Shown here: positions 1 to 7,332 of the stretch, in pieces
Layout: each line of letters begins with the position of its first letter
Position numbering within the stretch: the stretch's first letter is position 1
Assembly: GCA_016235555.1 (NCBI GenBank)
Contig: JACRKC010000039.1
Coordinates: 48,737 to 112,736, forward strand
DNA from: Verrucomicrobiota bacterium
Lineage (GTDB): Bacteria; Verrucomicrobiota; Verrucomicrobiia; Opitutales; Opitutaceae
Direction of reading: 5' to 3'
Length of the DNA stretch: 64,000 nt
The notes under the pieces: generated by a model
The model's database searches: none
Told to the model about the DNA's origin: nothing
The model's input: the letters and a program-made list of their open reading frames with translations, nothing else
Made by a program: the position numbers and the translations under genes

Positions 1-1304
1 ACTACTACGATGTGCTCGGCGCCGGCGCCTTCGGCAACTACCGCACCCTGCTCGAAAACGTTTCGCTCCACCCGATGATGGGCAACTACCTCTCCTCGCT
101 GCGCAACAACAAGGCCGACCCCGTCACCGGTCAGACGCCCGACGAAAACTACGCCCGCGAGGTCATGCAGCTCTTCAGCATCGGCCTCGTCCAACTTCAG
201 CCGGACGGCACGCTCCAGCTGGGCACCGACGGCCTCCCGATTCCCACCTATCATCAGACCACCATCACCGAGATGGCGAAGATCTTCACCGGCTGGTCCT
301 ACTTCGGCACCACGTCGTTCCGCTCCGGCGGTGGCAGCGTCGCGAGTTTCACCAACCCGATGATCCTCTTCGCCGCCAACCACGACACCGGGACCAAGGA
401 CCTCAGCCCCGTGCTCGCCACTCCGATTCCAGCCGGCCAGGGCGGCACGACCGACCTCCGCCTCGCGCTCGATGCGCTCTACGCCCACCCCAACACCGGG
501 CCCCTCGTCTCCCGGCACCTCATCCAACGCCTCGTCACCTCCAACCCCAGTCCGGCCTACGTCTACCGCGTCGCCAAAGTCTGGGAGGACCAGAAATCCA
601 GCCCCACGCAGCTCGCCTCGGTCGTGCGCGCCATTCTCACCGACTACGAAGCCCGCAACACCGACGTCGCCGCCACCCAGTCCTTCGGCAAACTCAAGGA
701 GCCCCTCCTCCGCCTCTCCGGCCTCCTGCGCTCTTTCGGCGCCAGCTCGATCAGCGGCCGCTACGCCGGCTATCGCAACATGGTCGGCACCGAATACACC
801 ACGCCCACCACCGCCAACCCTGGCGTCCAGTCCAGCGTGATCACCGCCAGCTCCAACCGCCTCGATTCCGTGCAAGGCAACCTCGCGCAGGCCGCCCTCC
901 GCTCGCCCACGGTTTTCAACTTCTACCACCCCGACTACGTCCTTCCCGGCTCGCTCGCCCGCGCCGGACTCGTCGTCCCTGAGTTTGAGATCACCGACGA
1001 CAACTACGCCATCTCGGTGCCGAACCTCCTCCGCACCTGGGTTCTCGCCACGCTGCCCACCAACACTGCGCGCGATTACGCCGTCACGCTCAACACCACC
1101 GCGGAACAAGCCCTCGTCTCCAATCCCTCGGCGTTGATCGACCGCCTCAACCTCGTCCTCTGCGCCGGCAACATGCCCGCCGCCACCAAGACGCGTATCA
1201 CCAGCGCCCTCAGCTCGCTCGCCACCACCGCGACGACCCTCGACCGCGTCAACACCGCGATCCTCCTCACCCTCACCTCCCCCGCGTCCGCCGTGCAAAA
1301 GTAG
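1..1304 (+). CDS. DUF1800 family protein, C-terminal part (5' end outside window)
   Basis: The reading frame is open from the first bases, so the gene starts upstream and only about 433 C-terminal residues are present. The segment with VLGAGAFGNYRTLLENVSLH, HPMMGNYLS, an NYAREVMQLFSIGL block and a later FNFYHPDY block matches DUF1800 proteins of Verrucomicrobiota and Planctomycetota. These are large secreted proteins of unknown function. The family is usually encoded directly before a DUF1501 protein, as here, with a 150-base gap. The pair is probably co-exported or co-transcribed; this is inference from gene order. No terminator is visible between the two genes. Confidence 0.9.
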   Translation, partial: YYDVLGAGAFGNYRTLLENVSLHPMMGNYLSSLRNNKADPVTGQTPDENYAREVMQLFSIGLVQLQPDGTLQLGTDGLPIPTYHQTTITEMAKIFTGWSYFGTTSFRSGGGSVASFTNPMILFAANHDTGTKDLSPVLATPIPAGQGGTTDLRLALDALYAHPNTGPLVSRHLIQRLVTSNPSPAYVYRVAKVWEDQKSSPTQLASVVRAILTDYEARNTDVAATQSFGKLKEPLLRLSGLLRSFGASSISGRYAGYRNMVGTEYTTPTTANPGVQSSVITASSNRLDSVQGNLAQAALRSPTVFNFYHPDYVLPGSLARAGLVVPEFEITDDNYAISVPNLLRTWVLATLPTNTARDYAVTLNTTAEQALVSNPSALIDRLNLVLCAGNMPAATKTRITSALSSLATTATTLDRVNTAILLTLTSPASAVQK

Positions 1305-1454
1305 TCTCTTTCTCTTTCTTCTTTCTCTTCATCTTTCTCCTCCGCCCTGGCCCTGCCGAAAGACGCGAGAGAAAGAGTGGGAGAAAAGACCCGCCCACCG
1401 CCCCCCTTCTTCTTCCTACCGTCTCCCGATACTCCGCTTTTCCACCCCTCGCCC

Positions 1455-2915
1455 ATGAGCAAAGCCCAATCCCCTTTCCGCGCCGATGTCACCCGCCGTG
1501 ATTTCCTCGGCTCCGCCTGCTGCGCCGCCGTCGGCTACACCGGTCTTCTCTCCACCCTCGGCAGCCTCCGCCTCATGGCCGGCGCCGCCAGCCCGGACAA
1601 CGGCCCCCGCGTGCCCAACACCTCCGCCGCCATCGGCTCCGACTACAAGGCCCTCGTCTGCCTCTTCCTCAACGGCGGCAACGACGCCAACAACATGATC
1701 GTGCCCACCGGCGCCGACTACGCCGCCTACGCTTCGGCCCGCTCCAATCTCGCGCTCCCTTCTGCTTCGTTGCTCCCCATCAGCCCGAAGACTTCCGACG
1801 GCCGCAGCTGGGGCCTCCACGGTTCGCTCACCGAGCTGCAGTCGCACTTCGCCGCCGGCCGCCTCGCCCTCCTCGGTAATGTCGGCACCCTCGTCTATCC
1901 GACCACCAAGAACCAATACTCCCGAGCCCTCGTCCCGCTTCCTCCCCAGCTCTTCTCCCACTCCGACCAGCAGGTCCAGTGGCAGCACAGCGTGCCCGAC
2001 AAGCCCACCTCCACCGGCTGGGGCGGCCGCATCGCCGACCTCCTCTACAATCTCAACACGAGCAACGACATTTCCATGTCCGTCTCGATCGCCGGCAAGA
2101 ACACCCTCCAGGTCGGCAACGTCATCTCGCAATACGCCATCGGCACCGGCGGCGCCACCACGCTCTCCGGCTCCACCAGCAGCGCCACCTCCACCGACGG
2201 CATCCGCTTCCGCGCGCAAAAGGACCTCTTCGCGGCGAGCCAGCCCGGCCTCATCGAGGCCGCCTTCGGCTCCGTCTCCGGCGACGCCATCGTCAGCGCC
2301 GATCTGCTCAATGGCGTGCTCGCCGCCGCCCCGGCGCTCACCACCACGTTTCCGACCCAAGCCAACGGCCAGCTCACCACCGCCGCCGCCCAACTCCGCA
2401 TGGCCGCCCGCCTCATCGGCGCCTCGCCCACCCTCGGCCTCAAACGCCAGATCTTCTTCGTCCAACTCGGCGGCTGGGACACCCACGCCTCCCAGATCAA
2501 CACCACCAACGCCGCCGCCGACAACCACGCCAACCTCCTCAACCAGATCTCCGAGGCCGTCGACGCGTTCTACCGCGCGATGGTCGAGCTCGGCGTGCCC
2601 AACCAAGTCACGCTCTTCACCGCCTCCGACTTCGGCCGCACTTTCCGCTCCAACGGCGACGGCTCCGACCACGGCTGGGGCAGCCACTCCTTCATCCTCG
2701 GCGGCGCCGTCAAGGGCGGCGACATCTACGGCAAGATGCCCACGCTCACCGTCGGCGGCCCCGACGATACCTCGCTCGGCCGCTGGATTCCCACGACGAG
2801 CGTCGACGAGTATGCCGCCACCCTCGCCACCTGGTTCGGCGTCAGCGCGACCGATCTCCCGACCGTCCTCCCCAACATCGGCCGCTTCGCGAAACCCAAC
2901 CTCGGCTTCCTCTGA
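1455..2915 (+). CDS. DUF1501 domain-containing protein, Tat-exported
   Basis: 486 residues. I chose the ATG at 1455 because it gives a twin-arginine signal: TRRDF at residues 13-17 followed by a hydrophobic, Cys/Ala-rich stretch. The body has the DUF1501 landmarks FLNGGNDANNMIVP near the N-terminus, LGGWDTH in the middle and TLFTASDFGRTF with DHGWGSH toward the C-terminus. The family is related to sulfatase/alkaline-phosphatase-like folds and its substrate is unknown. It follows the DUF1800 gene, its standard partner. The frame is open upstream to 1377, but that stretch reads as a Pro/Phe-rich leader that would spoil the signal peptide. Confidence 0.92.
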   Translation: MSKAQSPFRADVTRRDFLGSACCAAVGYTGLLSTLGSLRLMAGAASPDNGPRVPNTSAAIGSDYKALVCLFLNGGNDANNMIVPTGADYAAYASARSNLALPSASLLPISPKTSDGRSWGLHGSLTELQSHFAAGRLALLGNVGTLVYPTTKNQYSRALVPLPPQLFSHSDQQVQWQHSVPDKPTSTGWGGRIADLLYNLNTSNDISMSVSIAGKNTLQVGNVISQYAIGTGGATTLSGSTSSATSTDGIRFRAQKDLFAASQPGLIEAAFGSVSGDAIVSADLLNGVLAAAPALTTTFPTQANGQLTTAAAQLRMAARLIGASPTLGLKRQIFFVQLGGWDTHASQINTTNAAADNHANLLNQISEAVDAFYRAMVELGVPNQVTLFTASDFGRTFRSNGDGSDHGWGSHSFILGGAVKGGDIYGKMPTLTVGGPDDTSLGRWIPTTSVDEYAATLATWFGVSATDLPTVLPNIGRFAKPNLGFL

Positions 2916-2917
2916 CC

Positions 2918-2942
2918 GTCGTGGACGAGGCGTCCCGCCTCG
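2918..2942. repeat. GAGGCG-type REP hairpin
   Basis: A short hairpin with stem CGAGGCG/CGCCTCG and loop TCC, preceded by GTCGTGGA, starts right after the DUF1501 stop. Close copies are at 3818-3842, 10233-10256 (GTAG foot intact), 9798-9823 (inside the adaptor gene), 33122-33146, 33273-33297 inverted, 35991-36015 and 36374-36399 inverted. It could act as a transcription attenuator here, but its dispersal marks it as a mobile repeat. Confidence 0.85.
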
Positions 2943-3074
2943 TTTCCGGGAGCGCGACGCCTCCGGTCGTTCATCAGCACGGGCTGCCCGCCCGTGCTTT
3001 TTTCTGTCATTGCGAGGGGCGCAGCCACGACTTGTCCTGCGTAGCCAGCGATGGCGAAGTAGGAAACAATCTAT

Positions 3075-3267
3075 CTGAACCTAAATTCAGCAATTGAACC
3101 GCAAGGACCGCCAAGAACGCAGAGAGGAAAAACCCGTTGTCGATACTCGATGTCTGTTCACCCGCGAGGTGCAAGTCTCGGCCGGTGTCCAAACCCAGCA
3201 GAGCGCTCTCTTTGAGTTCTCTGTGTTCTCTGCGGTTAAATTCATCGGCGTTTCTTAGGCTGAATTC
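3075..3267. repeat. ~190-bp interspersed element, copy 1
   Basis: This block recurs in inverted orientation at 40042-40233. Both copies share the end CTGAACCTAAA, an AACCGCA-GGACCGC segment, a central block around the words TGTTCACCCGCGAGGTG and GGCCGGTGTCCAAACCC, and an opposite end with TCTCTGCGGTTAAATTCATC and GGCTGAATTC. Identity is high at the ends and lower in the middle. No open reading frame is convincing inside it. It ends 10 bases before the next gene start, so it may supply that gene's upstream region. Confidence 0.85.
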
Positions 3268-3276
3268 ATCACTCCC

Positions 3277-3807
3277 ATGTCCCGCCGTCTGCTCCTCCCT
3301 CTCGCCGCCCTCCTGCTCGCGGCTCTCGTGTGGTTCCTCTGGCCGAGCCACAACGAAGCCGACCCCTCGCTCGAACCCGCCGCTCCCGCCCAACCCCTCG
3401 CGCGGCCGCCCGCCCAGGTCGCCGTGCCCGCCCCGCGCGACCGCGCGACGACCGCTCCGCTCGAAATCTCCGACCTCGCAAAAGACCTCAACGCCCCCGC
3501 CGGCGACCTCCCCGCCGACCTCCGCATCCTCCAGGCCTGTCTCGAAAACTTCCGCTCCAACTTCCCCCGCGACGGCAACCCCGTCGGCACCAACGCCGAG
3601 ATCACCGCCGCCCTCACCGGCCGGAACAAACTCCGCTACGCCGTCATCCCGCCGAACCACCCCGCGATCAACCGCGACGGCGAACTCTGCGACCGCTGGG
3701 GCACGCCCTTTTTCTTCCACGCCGAAAGCGGCACGCGCATGACCATCCGCAGCGCCGGCCCCGACAAAAAACTCCACACCCCCGACGACGTCGAGCTCAC
3801 CCCGTAG
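3277..3807 (+). CDS. small membrane-anchored or secreted protein with pseudopilin-like C-terminus
   Basis: 176 residues with an N-terminal hydrophobic segment (residues 5-20, MSRRLLLPLAALLLAAL) followed by a Pro/Ala-rich linker. The C-terminal third carries DRWGTPFFFHAESGTRMTIR and AGPDKKLHTPDDV, which resembles the terminal region of type II secretion pseudopilin-like (GspG-like) proteins of Verrucomicrobiota. The N-terminal prepilin methylation motif is absent, so it is not a standard pseudopilin. The start lies just after a 190-bp repeat. Role unknown; probably a periplasmic or inner-membrane protein. Confidence 0.75.
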   Translation: MSRRLLLPLAALLLAALVWFLWPSHNEADPSLEPAAPAQPLARPPAQVAVPAPRDRATTAPLEISDLAKDLNAPAGDLPADLRILQACLENFRSNFPRDGNPVGTNAEITAALTGRNKLRYAVIPPNHPAINRDGELCDRWGTPFFFHAESGTRMTIRSAGPDKKLHTPDDVELTP

Positions 3808-3980
3808 CGCCACCATCGTCGTGGACGAGGCGTCCCGCCTCGTTTGGTGGCGGTTGGCCCTGCTTCTCCGCCGCAAAAAAGGCCAGTCTCCGGGGTCGGG
3901 CCGGTCTGTGACCGGCCCTCGGCACACTCCACGCGTGCGACCGGAACTCACCGCCCCCAGCGAGCCCGTCCGCCGCCCGC
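3808..3980. repeat. convergent gap with two REP-like hairpins
   Basis: The 173 bases between two convergent genes hold the GAGGCG-type hairpin at 3818-3842 and a second hairpin near 3901-3924 with stem GGCCGGTC/GACCGGCC. No gene is seen. Either hairpin may help end transcription from both sides. Confidence 0.7.
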
Positions 3981-5306
3981 TCACTGCATCGGCAGCTTCA
4001 CCACCACACGCTCGCTCCCCCGCAGCAGCGTCACGCCCACCGTCTCGCCGAGTCTGCGCGTTTGCAGCACGCGCCCGATCAACTCGCCCTCCGTCACCCG
4101 CGACTCGATGCCGTCAAACGCCAGCACCACATCATCCTTCAACACACCGGCTCGTTTCGCCGCGCCGTGATTGCCAAACTGGCCGGCGCCCTTCACGCGC
4201 AACGCCAGCGCACCCGCCGCGATCCCGCGCTCCCGCCGCGCCGCCTCGTCGAGATCCTCCAGCACCATGCCGCCGAGCGCCATCGCGCGCATCGACCACG
4301 TGCCGACGCGTTTTGAAATATCCGTTTTCGTTCGCCAGCCCTCCGGCAACCTCACGGCCAGCACCTTGTCCGCGCCACCCCGCCGCACCACGGCCGCAAC
4401 TTCGCCGCTCGCCGGCGCCCCGTGCAGCACCCACGAAAAATCCGCCACCGAGATCAGCGGCTGCCCGCCGAAACTCACGAAATCGTCCCCCGCCCGAAAG
4501 CCCGCCGCTGCCGCGATCGACCCTTTCGCCACCGCCGTCACCCGCGCCACCTGATCCGGCGCCAGCGCCAGCCCGACCGTCTCCGCCTGCGGCATCGGAT
4601 AGACGCGCTCCAACGGCACCGCCTCCCCCTTGCTCCGATACCACGCGCGAAACGCTTCGCCCACCTGGTGACAGTGCACGCAGCTCTTCATCACCTCGCC
4701 GCCCCAGTTGAGTTCGCGGCCGTATTTCTCCGCGAGCCCCGGGATTTCCACCGGCACCGAAAACGGCGTCGCGCCGCCCTGCTTGCCCGCGAGCGCGCCT
4801 TTGTTCGCCGGATAGCCGCGATGGATCTTCAACGCCGCCTCCAACGCCCGCCGGTAGCCGATCGTCTCGCGCGCCTCGGGGTCCGCCTGATGCGTCCATG
4901 AACCATAGCGGCCGTAAAGCGTCCCGTCCCCGTTGAAGATCAGCGTCGAAAACGACAGATCGTAGTCCCACTGGAATTTTTTCAAATCGAGCGCGTTGGC
5001 GTTGATCACGCGCACGCACACGAACTCGTCGAGCAGCGGCGCCAGCGCCGGCTGCGTCAGCACCTCCGCATCCAGCCCCACGCACGACAGGCACGGCACG
5101 CACCGCAGCACCACGAGCAGCGGCTTCCCCGTTTTGCGCGCCTCGGCGAATCCCCGGTCCACGTCGCCGTAGATCCAGCGCGCATCGTTCTCCATCTTCG
5201 CCTTGTCGCCGCGCACCGCGCCTTCGCGGTCTTTCACGGTCGCCGCGTGCAGCGGCAGCAGGCCAAGGACGAGCGCGAAAACGAGGACCGGACAGCGGGG
5301 TTTCAT
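3981..5306 (-). CDS. Trx7/PDZ-type protein with CXXCH haem motif
   Basis: 441 residues from the ATG at 5306 (an ATG at 5318 is also possible). A signal peptide (residues 1-21) is followed by a thioredoxin-like domain with a CVPC motif at 69-72 and another Cys at 75. A CVHCH motif at 209-213 fits covalent haem c binding or metal binding. Two PDZ domains follow, about 240-330 and 350-440. The domain order matches the Trx7/PDZ (seleno)protein family of Planctomycetota and Verrucomicrobiota, in which the active-site Cys can be Sec; here it is Cys. It probably acts in the periplasm in thiol redox or folding. A pair of inverted operators lies upstream. Confidence 0.82.
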   Translation of the reverse strand: MKPRCPVLVFALVLGLLPLHAATVKDREGAVRGDKAKMENDARWIYGDVDRGFAEARKTGKPLLVVLRCVPCLSCVGLDAEVLTQPALAPLLDEFVCVRVINANALDLKKFQWDYDLSFSTLIFNGDGTLYGRYGSWTHQADPEARETIGYRRALEAALKIHRGYPANKGALAGKQGGATPFSVPVEIPGLAEKYGRELNWGGEVMKSCVHCHQVGEAFRAWYRSKGEAVPLERVYPMPQAETVGLALAPDQVARVTAVAKGSIAAAAGFRAGDDFVSFGGQPLISVADFSWVLHGAPASGEVAAVVRRGGADKVLAVRLPEGWRTKTDISKRVGTWSMRAMALGGMVLEDLDEAARRERGIAAGALALRVKGAGQFGNHGAAKRAGVLKDDVVLAFDGIESRVTEGELIGRVLQTRRLGETVGVTLLRGSERVVVKLPMQ

Positions 5307-5398
5307 ATCCGTCACCATGAGGACCGCCCCCCGCGCTGGCAACCCCGCACCTTCCTCCCCCGTCCCTCCTCCAAAAATCGTCTCCGCCCCCTGAAACA

Positions 5399-5480
5399 AT
5401 TTGTCATCCATTAGATGACTAATCTCTGTTTTTTACCTATGAGAATCAAAATAATGTTTGTCATCTAATGGATGACAAAT
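5399..5480. promoter_or_regulatory. paired palindromic operator candidate
   Basis: Two perfect 21-base inverted arms (5399-5419 and 5460-5480) flank a 40-base A/T-rich centre. Each arm is itself a palindrome, GTCATC-N5-GATGAC. The A/T-rich centre stands out in this GC-rich sequence and could hold promoter elements. The site lies upstream of the leftward Trx/PDZ gene and just after the sigma-factor stop, so a dimeric repressor binding both sites is the simplest reading. A stem-loop acting in RNA is the alternative. Confidence 0.65.
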
Positions 5481-5498
5481 GATCCGTCCTCACTTCCG

Positions 5499-6080
5499 TC
5501 AAACCCACCGCCGCAGCGCGCCACGCAGCTTCTCCTTCGCCCGGTAGATCCGCGTCTCCACCGCCTTCAGCGTCGTCCCCACCGCGGCCGCGATCTCGGC
5601 GTGCGACATCTGCTCATATTCGAACAGCACGATCGCCTCGCGCAGCTCCACCGGCAGCCCGGCGATCGCCTCGCGCACCGCCGCCGCCCGCTCGGCCCGC
5701 TCGAGCCCGCCTGTCCCTGTCTCCAGTCGCCCGTCGCCCGTCTCCTGCGTTCGGCTCCACTCCTGGAGTTCGACCGTCGGCCGGCGCCGCCACCACCGCA
5801 GCCGGTTGCGCGCGAGATTCACCGCGATCGCAAACACCCACGGCTTGAACGCCGCGTCAGCCAGAAATTTCTCCCGCTGCTGCCACACGCGCACGAACGT
5901 CTCCTGCGCCAGTTCCTCCGCTTCGCTCGCGTTGAGCACGATCCGCGCGACGAGTCCCTTCACCGGCCGCTCCCACCGCTCCATCAACGCGCCCAGCGCG
6001 GCCTCGTCGCCGCGCTGCACACGCGCCATCAGATCGGCGTCGGCAGGCGCGTCGCGGGTTGCGTCCGGTTCGGGCGCCAT
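5499..6080 (-). CDS. ECF-type RNA polymerase sigma factor (CnrH-like position)
   Basis: 193 residues. Region 2 is seen in DEAALGALMERW, SEAEELAQETFVRVWQQ and FKPWVFAIAVNLARNRLR. Region 4 is seen in LPVELREAIVLFEYEQMSHA and TTLKAVETRIYRAKEKLR. The linker at residues 112-124 contains a short degenerate repeat (QETGDGRLETG, bases 5711-5746). The gene is the third of a leftward set after a one-TM protein and a periplasmic sensor-like protein, the same order as cnrY-cnrX-cnrH. It probably controls the facing metal-efflux operon; this is inference from position. Confidence 0.9.
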   Translation of the reverse strand: MAPEPDATRDAPADADLMARVQRGDEAALGALMERWERPVKGLVARIVLNASEAEELAQETFVRVWQQREKFLADAAFKPWVFAIAVNLARNRLRWWRRRPTVELQEWSRTQETGDGRLETGTGGLERAERAAAVREAIAGLPVELREAIVLFEYEQMSHAEIAAAVGTTLKAVETRIYRAKEKLRGALRRWV

Positions 6081-6082
6081 GG

Positions 6083-6565
6083 TCAGTGCTTGTGCCGGTT
6101 GAGCCCGAGGTCCGGGGCGGCCGTGTGGTCGAAATCCTTGATCTTCGGGAGCACGAGCGCGAGGTAGCGCCGCCCCGCCTCAGGCGACATCTCGGCCGCG
6201 CACCGGCGCACGTGCGCCGCGATCGCCGACTCGCACACGAGGCGCAACTCTTCGACTTTTCGATCCGCCGCCGCCACCGCCGCGGCGTCCGGCCGCGCCG
6301 CCGTTTTCAGCGCGCCCCGCGCGAGCATGGCCTCCTGGATCGCGTTGCAGTGCGCCTCGCACTCCACCGAGTAGGCGTCGTGCAGTTTCTTGATCGCGGC
6401 AAACTGCGCGTCGCGCAGTTGAAAATCCGACCGCAGCCACGCCATCGCATCATGCTTGTCCAGCGCCGCGCGCACCGCCGGATCGCCGCTCGCGCGAAAC
6501 GCGACGATTCCCGTCGCCGCCGCCGCGGCCGCGACGATCGCGAGGGTCAGCGCAAACCGTTTCAT
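6083..6565 (-). CDS. CnrX-like periplasmic metal sensor
   Basis: 160 residues with an N-terminal membrane anchor (MKRFALTLAIVAAAAAATGI), then a helical domain rich in His, Cys and Glu (KHDAMAW, KLHDAYSVECEAHC, LVCESAIAAHVRRCAAEM). The pattern fits periplasmic heavy-metal sensors of the CnrX/Spy-like fold. In CnrX, metal binding by His and Glu residues frees the sigma factor through CnrY. The ATG at 6565 overlaps the previous stop by four bases (ATGA), which sets the start. The sigma gene starts two bases after the stop. The C-terminus ends NRHKH. Metal specificity cannot be read from the sequence. Confidence 0.72.
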   Translation of the reverse strand: MKRFALTLAIVAAAAAATGIVAFRASGDPAVRAALDKHDAMAWLRSDFQLRDAQFAAIKKLHDAYSVECEAHCNAIQEAMLARGALKTAARPDAAAVAAADRKVEELRLVCESAIAAHVRRCAAEMSPEAGRRYLALVLPKIKDFDHTAAPDLGLNRHKH

Positions 6566-6882
6566 GGTGAACCCGGCCGCAGTTTCGCCATCACGCGCGG
6601 ATCGATCTCGCCCAGATAGGAGATCACCATCTGCTCGCGATCGGCGGCGAGTTTCGCCCGCCCCGCGGTGTGTCCCGCCCACCCCGCCGCCACCACCGCC
6701 ACGCCCGCGGCGACGGTCCAGCCCACCAGGTGAGCCCGCAGGTAGGTCGGCCAGGACTCGCGCCGCCCTTGCGCGATGCGTTGCCAGACGGCGGGGCGAA
6801 AATGCGGATTCGACGGCGGTTGGACGCGCCACTCGGCGAGCACGCGCGACAGACGATCAGGTGCGGTAGCGGGCGGTTTCAT
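6562..6882 (-). CDS. one-TM membrane protein, possible anti-sigma (CnrY-like position)
   Basis: 106 residues. About 48 cytoplasmic residues (MKPPATAPDRLSRVLAEW, PHFRPAVWQRIAQ) precede a single membrane segment around residues 50-70 (LVGWTVAAGVAVVAAGWAGH) and a short periplasmic tail. This topology fits an anti-sigma factor. No family motif is recognised, so the role rests on its place as first gene before the sensor and sigma genes, with translational coupling to the sensor. The N-terminal half would be expected to bind the sigma factor. Confidence 0.6.
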   Translation of the reverse strand: MKPPATAPDRLSRVLAEWRVQPPSNPHFRPAVWQRIAQGRRESWPTYLRAHLVGWTVAAGVAVVAAGWAGHTAGRAKLAADREQMVISYLGEIDPRVMAKLRPGSP

Positions 6883-6989
6883 GGTGAATTCAATCTCTTA
6901 TACCCCAGACCGCGTGAAAACCCTCGAAAATTTTTCAAGGGATTCCGCCCGCGTGGGTGTAGTGCCTCGTGTCATCGTTCACCAAACTC
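6883..6989. promoter_or_regulatory. divergent promoter region of the metal-response genes
   Basis: This 107-base gap separates the leftward sensor/sigma genes from the rightward efflux operon. It contains an imperfect palindrome at 6921-6941 (CCCTCGAAAA TTTTTCAAGGG) and downstream GGATTC followed by TGGGTGTAGTG, which could form an ECF-type -35/-10 pair. The only A/T-rich stretch is the palindrome. Both transcription units probably start here. Confidence 0.5.
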
Positions 6990-7325
6990 ATGAAACTCAT
7001 CCTCCGTTCCCTCCCCCTCCTCCTCGCCGGCCTGCTCCCGTTCGCGGCAATCGCCGCCGATACCAAAGCCGCCAAGAAGGACTCCAAAGCGGCCTACCCG
7101 CTCGATACCTGCGTCGTCTCCGGCGAGAAAATGACTCACGGCGACAAGCCGTTCGAATACGTCCACAAGGAAGCCGGCAAACCCGACCGTCTCATCCTGC
7201 TGTGCTGCGAGGACTGCGTCGGCGACTTCAAGAAGGAGCCCGCGAAATACCTCGCGAAGCTCGACGCCGCCGCGGCCGAAAAAGCCAGGGGCAAGGCCAC
7301 CACCGGCTCCGCCCACAAACACTGA
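6990..7325 (+). CDS. secreted TRASH/YHS-like metal-binding protein
   Basis: 111 residues. A signal peptide (MKLILRSLPLLLAGLLPFAA) precedes a compact domain with DTCVVSGEKM and LLCCEDCVGDFKKEPAKYL. The single Cys followed by a Cys-Cys-x-x-Cys cluster and a Phe-x-x-x-P motif is typical of TRASH/YHS-type metal-binding domains. It opens the rightward efflux operon and is seven bases from the next gene, so it is probably a periplasmic copper-binding accessory. A GTG at 6969 is in frame, but the ATG at 6990 gives the better signal peptide. Confidence 0.8.
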   Translation: MKLILRSLPLLLAGLLPFAAIAADTKAAKKDSKAAYPLDTCVVSGEKMTHGDKPFEYVHKEAGKPDRLILLCCEDCVGDFKKEPAKYLAKLDAAAAEKARGKATTGSAHKH

Positions 7326-7332
7326 GACTCCC

